64,000 nucleotides of DNA, taken from Megaustenia siamemsis. Taxonomy: Eukaryota; Mollusca; Gastropoda; Stylommatophora; Ariophantidae. The notes under the pieces are model-generated. The model saw only the letters and a program-made list of their open reading frames with translations. It did not search any database and had not been told where the DNA came from. Below, piece after piece: positions 42,904 through 53,818 of this stretch (position 1 is its first letter; every line of letters starts with the position of its first letter). A program made the translations under genes and the position numbers. The stretch is from assembly GCA_032433765.1 (NCBI GenBank), contig JAVIAB010000159.1, forward strand, positions 55,070,972-55,134,971. The letters run 5' to 3'.

Positions 42904-45900
42904 AATGAAACAACATGTATAAATCTAATGAAACAACATGTATAAATCTAATGACACAACATGTAGAAATCTAATGACACAATATGTAGAAATCTAATGA
43001 CACAACATGTAGGAATCTAATGAAACAACATGTATAAATCTAATGACACAACATGTAGAAATCTAATGACACAACATGTAGAAATATAATGACACAACAT
43101 GTAGAAATCTAATTACACAATATGTAGAAATCTAATGACACAACATGTAGAAATCTAATGACACAATATGTATAAATCTAATGACACAACATGTAGAAAT
43201 CTAATGACACAATATGTAGAAATCTAATGACACAACATGTAGAAATATAATGACACAACATGTAGAAATCTAATTACACAATATGTAGAAATCTAATTAC
43301 ATAACATGTAGACATCTAATGACACAACATGTAGAAATCTAATTACACAATATGTAGAAATCTAATGACACAACATGTAGACATCTAATGACACAACATG
43401 TAGAAATCTAATGAAACAACATGTAGAAATCTAATGACACAACATGTAGAAATCTAATGACACAACATGTAGAAATCTAATGAAACAACATGTAGAAATC
43501 TAATGACACAACATGTAGACATCTAATGACACAACATGTAGACATCTAATGACACAACATGTAGACATCTAATGACACAATATGTAGAAATCTAATGACA
43601 CAACATGTAGACATCTAATGAAACAACATGTAGAAATCTAATGACACAACATGTAGACATCTAATGAAACAACATGTAGAAATCTAATGACACAACATGT
43701 AGACATCTAATGACACAACATGTAGAAATCTAATGACACAACATGTAGAAATCTAATGACACAATATGTAGACATCTAATGACACAACATGTAGAAATCT
43801 AATGACACAACATGTAGACATCTAATGACACAACATGTAGAAATCTAATGAAACAACATGTAGAAATCTAATGACACAACATGTAGACATCTAATGACAC
43901 AACATGTAGAAATCTAATGACACAACATGTAGAAATCTAATGACACAACATGTAGACATCTAATGACACAACATGTAGAAATCTAATGACACAATATGTA
44001 GAAATCTAATGACACAACATGTAGACATCTAATGACACAACATGTAGAAATCTAATGAAACAACATGTAGAAATCTAATGACACAACATGTAGAAATCTA
44101 ATGACACAACATGTAGACATCTAATGACACAACATGTAGACATCTAATGACACAACATGTAGAAATCTAATGACACAATATGTAGACATCTAATGACACA
44201 ACATGTAGACATCTAATGAAACAACATGTAGAAATCTAATGACACAACATGTAGACATCTAATGACACAACATGTAGACATCTAATGACACAACATGTAG
44301 AAATCTAATGACACAATATGTAGAAATCTAATGACACAACATGTAGAAATCTAATGAAACAACATGTAGAAATCTAATGAAACAACATGTAGAAATCTAA
44401 TGACACAATATGTAGAAATCTAATGACACAACATGTAGAAATCTAATGAAACAACATGTAGAAATCTAATGAAACAACATGTAGAAATCTAATGAAACAA
44501 CATGTAGAAATCTAATGAAACAACATGTAGAAATCTAATGACACAATATGTAGAAATCTAATGACACAACATGTAGAAATCTAATGAAACAACATGTAGA
44601 AATCTAATGAAACAACATGTAGAAATCTAATGAAACAACATGTAGAAATCTAATGACACAACATGTAGAAATCTAATGAAACAACATGTAGAAATCTAAT
44701 GACACAACATGTAGACATCTAATGACACAACATGTAGAAATCTAATGACACAATATGTAGAAATCTAATGACACAACATGTAGAAATCTAATGACACAAC
44801 ATGTAGAAATCTAATGACACAATATGTAGAAATCTAATGACACAACATGTAGAAATCTAATGACACAATATGTAGAAATCTAATGACACAATATGTAGAA
44901 ATCTAATGACACAATATGTAGAAATCTAATGACACAACATGTAGAAATCTAATGACACAACATGTAGAAATCTAATGACACAATATGTAGAAATCTAATG
45001 ACACAACATGTATAAATCTAATGACACAACATGTAGAAATCTAATGACACAACATGTAGAAATCTAATGACACAACATGTAGAAATCTAATGACACAACA
45101 TGTAGAAATCTAATGACACAACATGTAGAAATCTAATGACACAACATGTAGAAATGTAATAACACAACATGTAGAAATCTAATGACACAACATGTAGAAA
45201 TCTAATGACACAACATGTAGAAATCTAATGAAACAACATGTAGAAATCTAATGACACAACACGTAGAAATCTAATGACACATGTATAAATCTAATGAAAC
45301 AACATGTATAAATCTAATGAAACAACATGTAGAAATCTAATATAACAACATGTAGAAATCTAATGAAACAACATGTAGAAATCTAATGAAACAACATGTA
45401 GAAATCTAATGACACAACATGTAGAAATCTAATGACACAACATGTAGAAATCTAATGACACAACATGTATAAATCTAATGACACAACATGTAGAAATCTA
45501 ATGACACAACATGTAGAAATCTAATGACACAACATGTAGAAATCTAATGACACAACATGTAGAAATCTAATGACACAACATGTAGAAATCTAATGACACA
45601 ACATGTATAAATCTAATGACACAACATGTAGAAATCTAATGACACAACATGTAGAAATCTAATGAAACAACATGTAGAAATCTAATGACACAACATGTAG
45701 AAATCTAATGACACAACATGTAGAAATCTAATGACACAACATGTAGAAATCTAATGACACAACATGTAGAAATCTAATGACACAACATGTAGAAATCTAA
45801 TGACACAACATGTAGAAATCTAATGAAACAACATGTAGAAATCTAATGACACAACATGTAGAAATCTAATGAAACAACATGTAGAAATCTAATGAAACAA

Positions 45901-46596
45901 CATGTAGAAATCTAATGACACAACATGTAGAAATCTAATGACACATGTATAAATCTAATGAAACAACATGTATAAATCTAATGAAACAACATGTATAAAT
46001 CTAATGAAACAACATGTATAAATCTAATGAAACAACATGTATAAATCTAATGAAACAACATGTAGAAATCTAATGAAACAACATGTAGAAATCTAATGAA
46101 ACAACATGTAGAAATCTAATGAAACAACATGTAGAAATCTAATGACACAACATGTAGAAATCTAATGACACAACATGTAGAAATCTAAGGACACAACATG
46201 TAGAAATCTAAGGACACAACATGTAGAAATCTAATGAAACAACATGTAGAAATCTAATGACACAACATGTATAAATCTAATGACACAACATGTAGAAATC
46301 TAATGACACAACATGTAGAAATCTAATGAAACAACATGTAGAAATCTAATGACACAACATGTATAAATCTAATGACACAACATGTAGAAATCTAATGACA
46401 CAACATGTAGAAATCTAATGACACAACATGTAGAAATCTAATGACACAACATGTATAAATCTAATGACACAACATGTAGAAATCTAATGACACAACATGT
46501 ATAAATCTAATGACACAACATGTATAAATCTAATGACACAACATGTAGAAATCTAATGACACAACATGTATAAATCTAATGACACAACATGTAGAA
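42904..46596. repeat. Satellite of 23-bp units, about 160 copies
   Basis: The monomer is ACACAACATGTAGAAATCTA plus ATG (23 nt), repeated without interruption for about 3.7 kb. Variants are ACACAAC/AAACAAC/ACACAAT in the first part and TAGAAAT/TATAAAT/TAGACAT in the second. Each unit contains the palindrome ACATGT. Variants are not random: rare AAATATAATG and CTAATT units recur in the same order 161 bp (7 units) apart (43081 and 43242), and TAGACAT units are confined mainly to about 43310-44760. It has no spacers and is not CRISPR. No coding. Confidence 0.98.
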
Positions 46597-46607
46597 GTCA
46601 GATATAT

Positions 46608-46855
46608 TTTATCATCATCATCATCATCATCATCATCAATTAGTGCCGTCTCCGCATCGAAGGTAGGCTACCATGGAGCGCCATTCCACTCTGTCTCTTG
46701 TTTGATGGTGCAGATGTCATAGGTTGACTTTTCCATCTTTTGATGTTACTCGTCCATGTTAGTCTTGGTCTGCCTCTGCCACTTTTACCTTGTATTTTCC
46801 ATGCCAACATTAATTTTATTAGACTGTTGTGTCTTTTAACATTCCCCTAGAGTGG
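46608..46855 (-). mobile_element. LINE family D, inverted 3' fragment
   Basis: A (CATCAT)n tail at 46609-46640 is followed by inverted family D 3' sequence (TAGGCTACCATGGAGCGCC, CTTTTGATGTTACTCGTCC, CTTTTACCTTGTATTTTCC). It sits at the right edge of the satellite, opposite in orientation to the LINE that continues beyond it. Confidence 0.85.
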
Positions 46856-49357
46856 CCTTGCCCTTGTGTCTTTTAAACAGAACAGAAAACAGAACAGATT
46901 TTATACTAACAAGAAAACATAATAAGAAAAGAGTAACCGATGGTAGAGCTGTACCTAATATCACACTCCACATGGATCATAAAATATTTCTGATTACACT
47001 CAGACACCAAAAAACAGAGAGAAGACACAAGGGCAAGCAAAAGACGGCAAAAAGAAAAGACTATTAAAAATAATAATTAAAAGATCAAGAATCATCAAGG
47101 AAACCCTAGAAGAAAAACGAATAGAGAAATAAAAAAAAAAACTCCCTAATAAAGTAAGCACGGTAAAAGAAGAGTGGAAGCAGTTTAAGAAAACAATAAG
47201 CTACATTGCAAGAACTGTATGTGGAACAAATGTAAGAATAAAAGAAAGGGAAAAGAGTACACCGTGTTGGGTTGGAACGATGCTATCAGAGAAGCAGTTA
47301 AAGAAAAGAAGAAACTATTTAACAATTAACGGAAGAAGAACCAAGAAAAAATATAAAATGTGCCTTATGCCGGAAAAAGTTACAATTTTTATCAAAGAAG
47401 CTAAGCAAAACACCTGGACAGAATTCGGACAAAATATGAGCAGGGACTTCAAAACAGCTACGATAGATTTCTACAGCGCAGTAAAAGCAACAAGAGAAAA
47501 TAAATCCAGGATTCCGCTGAATTTATACATAACAAAAACGGACAACGGACGGATTTGTTATGCCAAATAACAAACAGATGCAACAGAGATAGTAAGAAAA
47601 CTTCGAAGACATATTGAACATAGCACCATCTACCATTAATACAACATAAACCATACACAAATGCACAAACACTGAACCCAACTTCATGAAAGATGAAATC
47701 GAAAAAGTAATCAAATATGCACCAAAGAAGTAATTCACCGGTGATAGATAACATACCAGTAGATAATAACAACAGCATCAGAGAACAGTTCAATTGAAAA
47801 GAATATTCAAGGCAGCATGACAACAACAAAAAGCCACAGGAGACTGGCATCAAACATCGCACCAATATGGAAAAATAAAGGTAGCAGGTGCAGAGAGTAA
47901 TCAATATAAAAGTATACCGCTTCTCGGCCGTGTGAGAAAGAATGTTATACGCAAAAAGTATGGGAAAAAAAAATAGATACACAAATTATGGGAAAAAGGT
48001 AGTTACAAAAATTATGGGAGAAAGTAGACACACAATTTATGGGAATAATGGTAGATACAAAAGTTATGGGAATAACGGTAGATATAAAGATTGTGGGGAG
48101 AAAAAGGTAGATACAAAAAATATGGGGAAAATGGTAGATAAACAAACATTATGAGAAAAAGGTAGATAAAAAATGTATGGGAAAGAAGTAGATACAAATT
48201 TTATGGGAAAAAAGGTTGATACAAAATTTAGGGATAATTGGGTAGATTCAGAATTATGGGGAAAAAGGTAGATTAAAAAATTATAGGAAAAAAATAGATG
48301 CAAAAAAAACTACAGTTAATAGATTCTCAAATGGGGTTCAGAAAAAAAAAACAGAGGACGCACTGACGCTATATTCATCCTAAACAGCTTGCAGAAAAGA
48401 CGACAGAACAAAATCACAATTTGTACACAGCTTTCATTTACCATGAAAAAGCATTCGACCATAAACAGAGAACTGTGGAATATACCTACAACATACGATG
48501 TAAGCCAACGTCACACAACTAATTAAAAGTCTCTACAGCAACAGTAGTACATCAACCTAAGATATGCTGACGATACTGTACTACTAGCAGAAAATCCTAA
48601 AGACCTACAACAATTACTTAATGAAATAAACACGACAAGCAAAAAATATAGACTAGATATGAATATCAAAAAGACTAAAACTATGATCATAAACAAAGAA
48701 AATACTCAAAACCCACAAGTGGATATCAAAATTGAAGGAAGAGACCTTGAGACAGTTCAGAACTACAACTACCTTGGACATACTATAACCAGTGATGGAA
48801 AATGTACAAGTGAAATAAACAAAAGAAAAGGAATGGCAAAAAGTAATTTTAACGTCATGAAGGACATACTAACATCAAAACAAATAACACCAGAGCTAAA
48901 ACTAAGAATAGCAAAATGTTACATCTTCTCAATATTCCTATATGGTGCCGAAACATGGACATTAGACAAGAAAACAGAACAGAGAATTGAAGCCTTTGAA
49001 ATGTGGATATATAGAAAAATAGGTAGAATTGGATGGAAGGAAAAGAACACAATCGATGAAGTCTTAAAACAACTAAAAATGAAAAGAGAACTACTGGACA
49101 CAATTAGAACAAGACAAATGCGATTCTTGGGCCATGTTAAAAGACACAACAGCCTACTGAAAGTAATCCTGGAGGGGAAAATACAAGGAAAAAGAGGCAG
49201 AGGCAGACCAAGATTAACATGGACGAGTAACATCAAAAGATGGACAAATCAACCGATGACAACCTGCACCATCAAAGCAAGAGATAGAGCAGAATGGCGC
49301 TCCATGGTAGCCAACCTTCGTTGCGGAGACGGCACTCAGTGATGATGATGATGATGA
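46856..49357 (+). mobile_element. LINE family D, long reverse-transcriptase half
   Basis: Starts ENRTDFILTRKHNKKRV (end of the endonuclease), then Lys-rich linker sequence. It continues with RYADDTVLLAENPKDLQQLL (48560 on) and a 227-codon open C-terminal region at 48659-49342: KKTKTMIINKENTQN, YNYLGHTITSDGKC, GAETWTLDKKTEQRIEAFEM, KRGRGRPRLTW, SMVANLRCGD. It ends in (GAT)n at 49341-49358. The upstream part has frameshifts and a degenerate tandem block (47955-48310). It is probably the same insertion as the endonuclease half at 42480-42903. Confidence 0.82.
47955..48310. repeat. Degenerate minisatellite of about 27-bp units inside the LINE
   Basis: Units of type TATGGGAAAAAGGTAGATAC followed by AAAA recur about 13 times with substitutions and small indels. 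They replace part of the reverse-transcriptase coding region. Confidence 0.88.
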
Positions 49358-49359
49358 TG

Positions 49360-49735
49360 ACAGCAACAGTAGCTGCACAGTAGGAACAGCGGCAGGCAAC
49401 ATAGACCACTTTGAAGTTAGATCAGAAGTAAGACCAGAGTATGTACTACCCAGGCTATTGTTCATTACATACATAGACTACATATGTGTAAGGTAGCCAA
49501 CGCATCGGAAACAGGGGAGATCATCGAACTTCTATTTACAGACGATCATACACTAATCCATGAAATAATAGAAGACCTACAAGAACACTTAAATAGATTC
49601 AACAGCACAGGCACAAAATACAACATGAAAATCAACATCAACGAAATAGAAGTCATGATATTGCAAAAGAGATACAGAACATCAAAATAATTATAGACGG
49701 CAGACAACTAAAACAAGTATAGACTAACAGAAGAA
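49360..49735 (+). mobile_element. LINE reverse-transcriptase fragment (family G-like)
   Basis: Frames read VRPEYVLPRLLFITYIDYI (the 'LSPLLF' block) and LLFTDDHTLIHEIIEDLQEH, LNRFNSTGTKYNMKININ (a F-x-DD box and the downstream KT region). It follows directly on the (GAT)n tail of family D, so it is probably the target into which family D inserted. Confidence 0.7.
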
Positions 49736-50334
49736 CAAAAAACCGCAAATTATATCGGCGCTGAAAAGCAAATGAAGAAGGAAGGAAGAAGTAAAAGCTT
49801 AAAGATGGACACACTGTAATATAACCATCACTACATAATATAAACAAAACATGATTCAAACATGAAAACAAAATAATACAATCACTTATCTGAGTACAGG
49901 TTCTCTAACTGAAAACTAAATCGTTTCTGTAGAAAGTGAGCCGCCACTCCCAACATGATAATTATGCTAACTTTCACTATACCGAATCATTGAATAGTAA
50001 AGGTAATATCCCTATATAACACACATATCACTCAATTAATAATATTTTACTTTGTATAATGTAAATCCATTTTTACAAAACGTGACGTTCATAATGTGCT
50101 AATGTACACTTATGTGTTGCTTCACATTGATGTCTTTGTTCTTTTATTTTACGTTGTTTCCTTTAGAACACACTTGCTTTTTTAAATATGTCGTCATTGT
50201 TGGCTTATCTGCCAATGTTCGTATAACAAACATTGTAACAGCTTCCAATACAAAAAATATTTTTGAAATTATATTCTTTTTGGCAGTTTGTTGTTGCTGT
50301 TTCTTTGTTTGGTTTTCGAGTTATTGAGTTATTT
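49736..50334. other. About 0.6 kb with no supported gene
   Basis: A 71-codon frame at 50112 (MCCFTLMSLFFYFTLFP) looks like a signal peptide but lacks a downstream donor. It is not supported as a gene. Confidence 0.4.
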
Positions 50335-52948
50335 TCGGGTCATCATCATTGTACGCCGAACATGTCCATAGGTGCTCAGATAGCCTCCTCAGCAAGTATA
50401 GCAGTGTCTAGCGACTGACGACTCCAGTTCTGTGTTGGTTAATTAGTCTTATTACACACCCACTAAGTTTCTCATTTTTGGCTGTGCCCATCTTAACTCC
50501 CATCTCTTTCATCTGAAGGAGTGACGTGGATTTGTGGTTGTCGAAGTCATGTTATCTTTCCACATCTCGGACGGCACTGATGATGTCCGCCCGATCCATA
50601 GGTTGACCGTCCTCAACGACAGCGCAGCTATCCAACCTGTCCGCTCTTTTATTTCCCCGTACTCTTTTTTGAGTATTTTTGACTTCTGCAATGACTCTAA
50701 CCATCGCATACTTACAGAGCCAGCCTCCACTCTTTTTATTATGTTCATCGAATCACTCAGTATACAGGCATGGGTGTATTCTTGTGACTCTAACCAGATG
50801 AATGTCTTGGTCGCGGCCATCAACTCCATCGTCATGCTACTCGTGGTTGTGACGTATGCATCACTGTCTTCTTTGACTATTCTGTCTGCCGAGCGTTCTG
50901 CAAATGCCCATGCAATCTTTGGTGTCGTATTACTGATCCGTCTGTATAGATGACCGCATCTTTCTCATTGGTGTTATCGAAGATGAGACTGTTAACCCCA
51001 CACCAGGAGGAAATGCGATCGAGTTCGTCTTGCATTGTGGAGGCGATTTTACATCTATCTCTTCCCTGTCGATATACCAGAATATCATCAGCAAAAGTTC
51101 TTCCCCTCCGATCCAGCTCTTGTTCCGTGGTCGTTATTGTGTATAGGTTAAATATGGGTGGTGACAATGGTGAGCCTTGTGGCAGTCCTGGGCAAATAAA
51201 TGTTGACTCGGAAGACCAACTTCCGAATCTGAGTATCACCTTCCTCTGAAACAGTGCCGCAGCGATCCATCTAATGAGGAAGGGGTGCACTGCCATTTTG
51301 AGGAGCATATGCATGAGGTATTCAAATGGTACACTGTTGTATGCATCCTCGAGATCTATAGCAGCGGCACATGTCTCCTCTCGTCTGTGGAAGCCTTCGA
51401 AGACGTCATAAGCAAAGACTGCCGCATTGAGCCATGTCTCTTTGTTATATCTATAACCTCCGAGTGTGGGTGGGAATACGCGTTTCTGTTCAAGGTGACA
51501 GGTGAGAACAGGGGCAACTATTTTCGTCAGCAGCTTGCCCGCAGTGTTCTGCATCGTGATGATTCTGTAGGCACTGATCTGAGAATGGTCCTTGTTTGGA
51601 TTCGGTAGCGGTAGTAAGTAGCCGTGTAGGCACTCCTACTTAATCCAGCCATTCCGTATGGTGACATTAAACTCTTTGGCCAGTTTTTTTTCATGTCGTC
51701 ATCAGCTAAATCTCATATGTCGTCTTTCCGAACACCATCTGGACCAGGAGGGGACGTGTGTGACCGTTTAAGTGTTGTGCGAATGATATATGTTTTGATT
51801 GTGAGATCTTCTCCCAGCACTACATCCTTACACAATTCTGACAGCGACACACGTATCCCTATTCTTACAGCCTCAAATCTTTGGCCAGTCTGCTCAATGT
51901 AGCGGGCAAGCAGGGCCTTCCCTTTGCTCTCGTCTCATCAGATTTGTGCCATATCCGGCCTGTGCTCTGAAAGTCTGGTATGCCTCTGTGCCGTGTTGTG
52001 CCATTCATGCTCTGATAAAGGCACCAGAATGTGGCTAGCGATTTTTTCTGAGTAAATTTTTTGATTGAAATCATTCCATTTGGCATCCTTAGCCTGCTTA
52101 GCACATAGTTTAAAGTGCTTCATTTTTTGTTCGACCTCTTCTTTCAGACGCTTCAAAAGATCAGGTTGTGTTTTTCCACTCTTTCTGGCTTTCTGCCATG
52201 TCTTGGTCGTTTGTCTCTTGTTCCACCAAGCTTCCTCGACTTCTAAGTGTCACCTGGGTGTCTGCATCTCTCCTGCCTACTACGAAGGGACGCTATGTTT
52301 CCTATGTCTGATTTTGCTAATGACGTCCTGGTCTGTTGTCTCGTAGTGGAATGTGTGGAGCTTTCTTTTCTGGCTTCTATTTCTGTTTTTGTTATTTAGT
52401 AGGACACATGGATAGTGATCACTTCCGTGGAATCCCAGTGCACTCCACTTGCAAACCGGCGTGAAGTTGGAAGACACCAGTGCCAGGTCTATGACACTAT
52501 CAGAGTCCCCTGTTCGAGTGGCCATTCTGGTTGCCCTTCCATCATTCAAGCACACTAAATCGGCCGACACCAGTGCGTTCTCTAGGTCTTCTCCCTGCTT
52601 GTTGGTTATGACGTTACCCCACTGTTTGCCTCTAGATTTAAAATCTCCGAAGAAAATGACGTTCTATTCCTCGAAGTCGGAGAGACTCTGCCATTGTTGT
52701 GTGTTCACTCTTCCCATTACAGGCATACACATTTTCAACTACGAAATTGAACTGGGGTCTGCACACTAACCGCATGTACCTGCAATTCTGCACTGTCCCA
52801 CGCAGACATATCAACCTCAGCTGCCACCATATTGTTGCGCACAAGGATGGCCTGCCCAAGGTCTCGTCTAGGTAGAAACAATGAATTTCCGGGGCATTAA
52901 CTGTCCTATCATCAAGAAGAGTTTCGTGCAAAATCATTATATCTGCGC
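50335..52948 (-). mobile_element. LINE family E with endonuclease, reverse transcriptase and RNase H
   Basis: Minus strand, 5' to 3'. Endonuclease pieces come first (MADIMILHETLLDD-like near 52900, ENVYACNGKSEHT, then SVIDLALVSSNF and GFHGSDHYPC near 52400). The reverse transcriptase follows at 51554-50950 (AAAIDLEDAYNSVPFEYL = motif A, GLPQGSPLSPPIFNLY = motif B, RTFADDILVYRQ = motif C). RNase H is at about 50960-50550 (DAVIYTDGSVI, SDSMNIIKRVEAGS). Presence of RNase H places it with I/R1/Loa-type elements rather than RTE. Stops and frameshifts separate the domains. A 3' fragment of the same family is at 18020-18535. Confidence 0.85.
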
Positions 52949-53012
52949 ACATCAATGAACAGATTGAACTGAAAGTCAAATTTCTCTCCAATTTGTTTTC
53001 TGAGATGGGTGA
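52949..53012 (+). pseudogene. 64-bp relic of a fourth receptor copy
   Basis: In frame it reads INEQIELKVKFL then SNLFSEMGD. The receptors have INETIELKVKFVEHLFSEMGG (copy 2) and INETMELKVKFLLHLFSEMG (copy 3). DNA identity is high (for example GAAAGTCAAATTTCT and TTGTTTTCTGAGATGGG). It lies directly at the 5' end of LINE family E and is followed by unrelated sequence. The LINE insertion and later deletion may have removed the rest of this copy. Confidence 0.8.
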
Positions 53013-53139
53013 CTTAATTTTAACTTCTTCATCACTGCATTCCGGACCCATTCATATGTGATTCTGTCATTTCTTCATAATTTTCATCAGTACTTAGAGA
53101 CTATCAGTTATTGCTCTCAATTATAATCCCTATTGTTCA

Positions 53140-53275
53140 TTGATGACGATCGGGTATCACCTGTAGCACATGCTGTTTCCTACTGAACGAAGGTTTTCCA
53201 TTGGAATCCCCTTAACGTTGCTGTCGTGATTTCTATTTTTGTGGCTATTCATGATTGAACAAAGAAATTACTACG
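53140..53275 (-). mobile_element. LINE 5'-region fragment
   Basis: GATGACGATCGGGTATCACC, TGTAGCACATG and TTTTCCATTGGAATCCCC match 5483-5560 and 61655-61740. It marks the 5' end of the endonuclease-bearing LINE, without the rest of the element. Confidence 0.75.
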
Positions 53276-53280
53276 GGGAT

Positions 53281-53506
53281 TATTTTTTGGCCATGTAATG
53301 AGAAGAGAACAATTGGAATATATTGTAGCAACTGTGAAAATTTAAAGACGAAGAGATAGAGAAAAGATACCAGACAGCTTAAAAGAATGGCTTCGCAGAA
53401 GGTCAACAACAGAAATGATAAATAACTGTCGTGATCGAAAGTTCTGTAGAGATATGATCACCTACGCCAGCAGGCCCGGAACTTGATGATGATGATGATG
53501 ATTGTT
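53281..53506 (+). mobile_element. LINE family F, 3' fragment
   Basis: GGCCATGTAATGAGAAGAG through GATCACCTACGCCAGCAGGC, ending CTTGATGATGATGATGATG. It abuts the LINE 5' scrap at 53275 in opposite orientation. Confidence 0.83.
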
Positions 53507-53818
53507 CATTACTTAACCCTTTCACCTGTTGGTAGTTGTACATTCGATGTGGCCACACGTTGTTAGTTCGTTCCTTCAATGTTAGCAAGAAAATGTAGTT
53601 TCCCATTGAAGTAATATCACAATAGCACACACAGTTTGTTTAATTCTCCAAAGATCATTTCTTGCTGTTGGTCTCTTTATATTTATCTTATGAAACCAGA
53701 TGGACTAACTTCCAACTGCATTAATAAACAGTGGTAATGCTAACACATTGAGAAATATAAATATCATTATAAAATTGTCAATAATATATGTTAATTAATT
53801 CATGTTTTCTTTTTCCAG
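53507..53818. other. Upstream flank of receptor copy 3 with splice acceptor
   Basis: No repeat was recognised. It ends TTCATGTTTTCTTTTTCCAG at 53818, a strong polypyrimidine tract and acceptor. No matching signal-peptide exon was identified between 49736 and here. Confidence 0.55.

Noticed and set aside
42904..46596. CRISPR-like array
   Set aside because: Units are 23 bp and contiguous with no unique spacers, in a eukaryotic genome; it is a satellite.
50112..50327. Signal-peptide-like frame MCCFTLMSLFFYFTLF as first exon of receptor copy 3
   Set aside because: No splice donor follows in the required phase; the sequence reads on into unrelated residues.
53788..53818. ATG at 53788 as the start of receptor copy 3
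   Set aside because: It encodes the polypyrimidine tract (SCFLFPV) just before a strong acceptor; the other copies have no equivalent residues.
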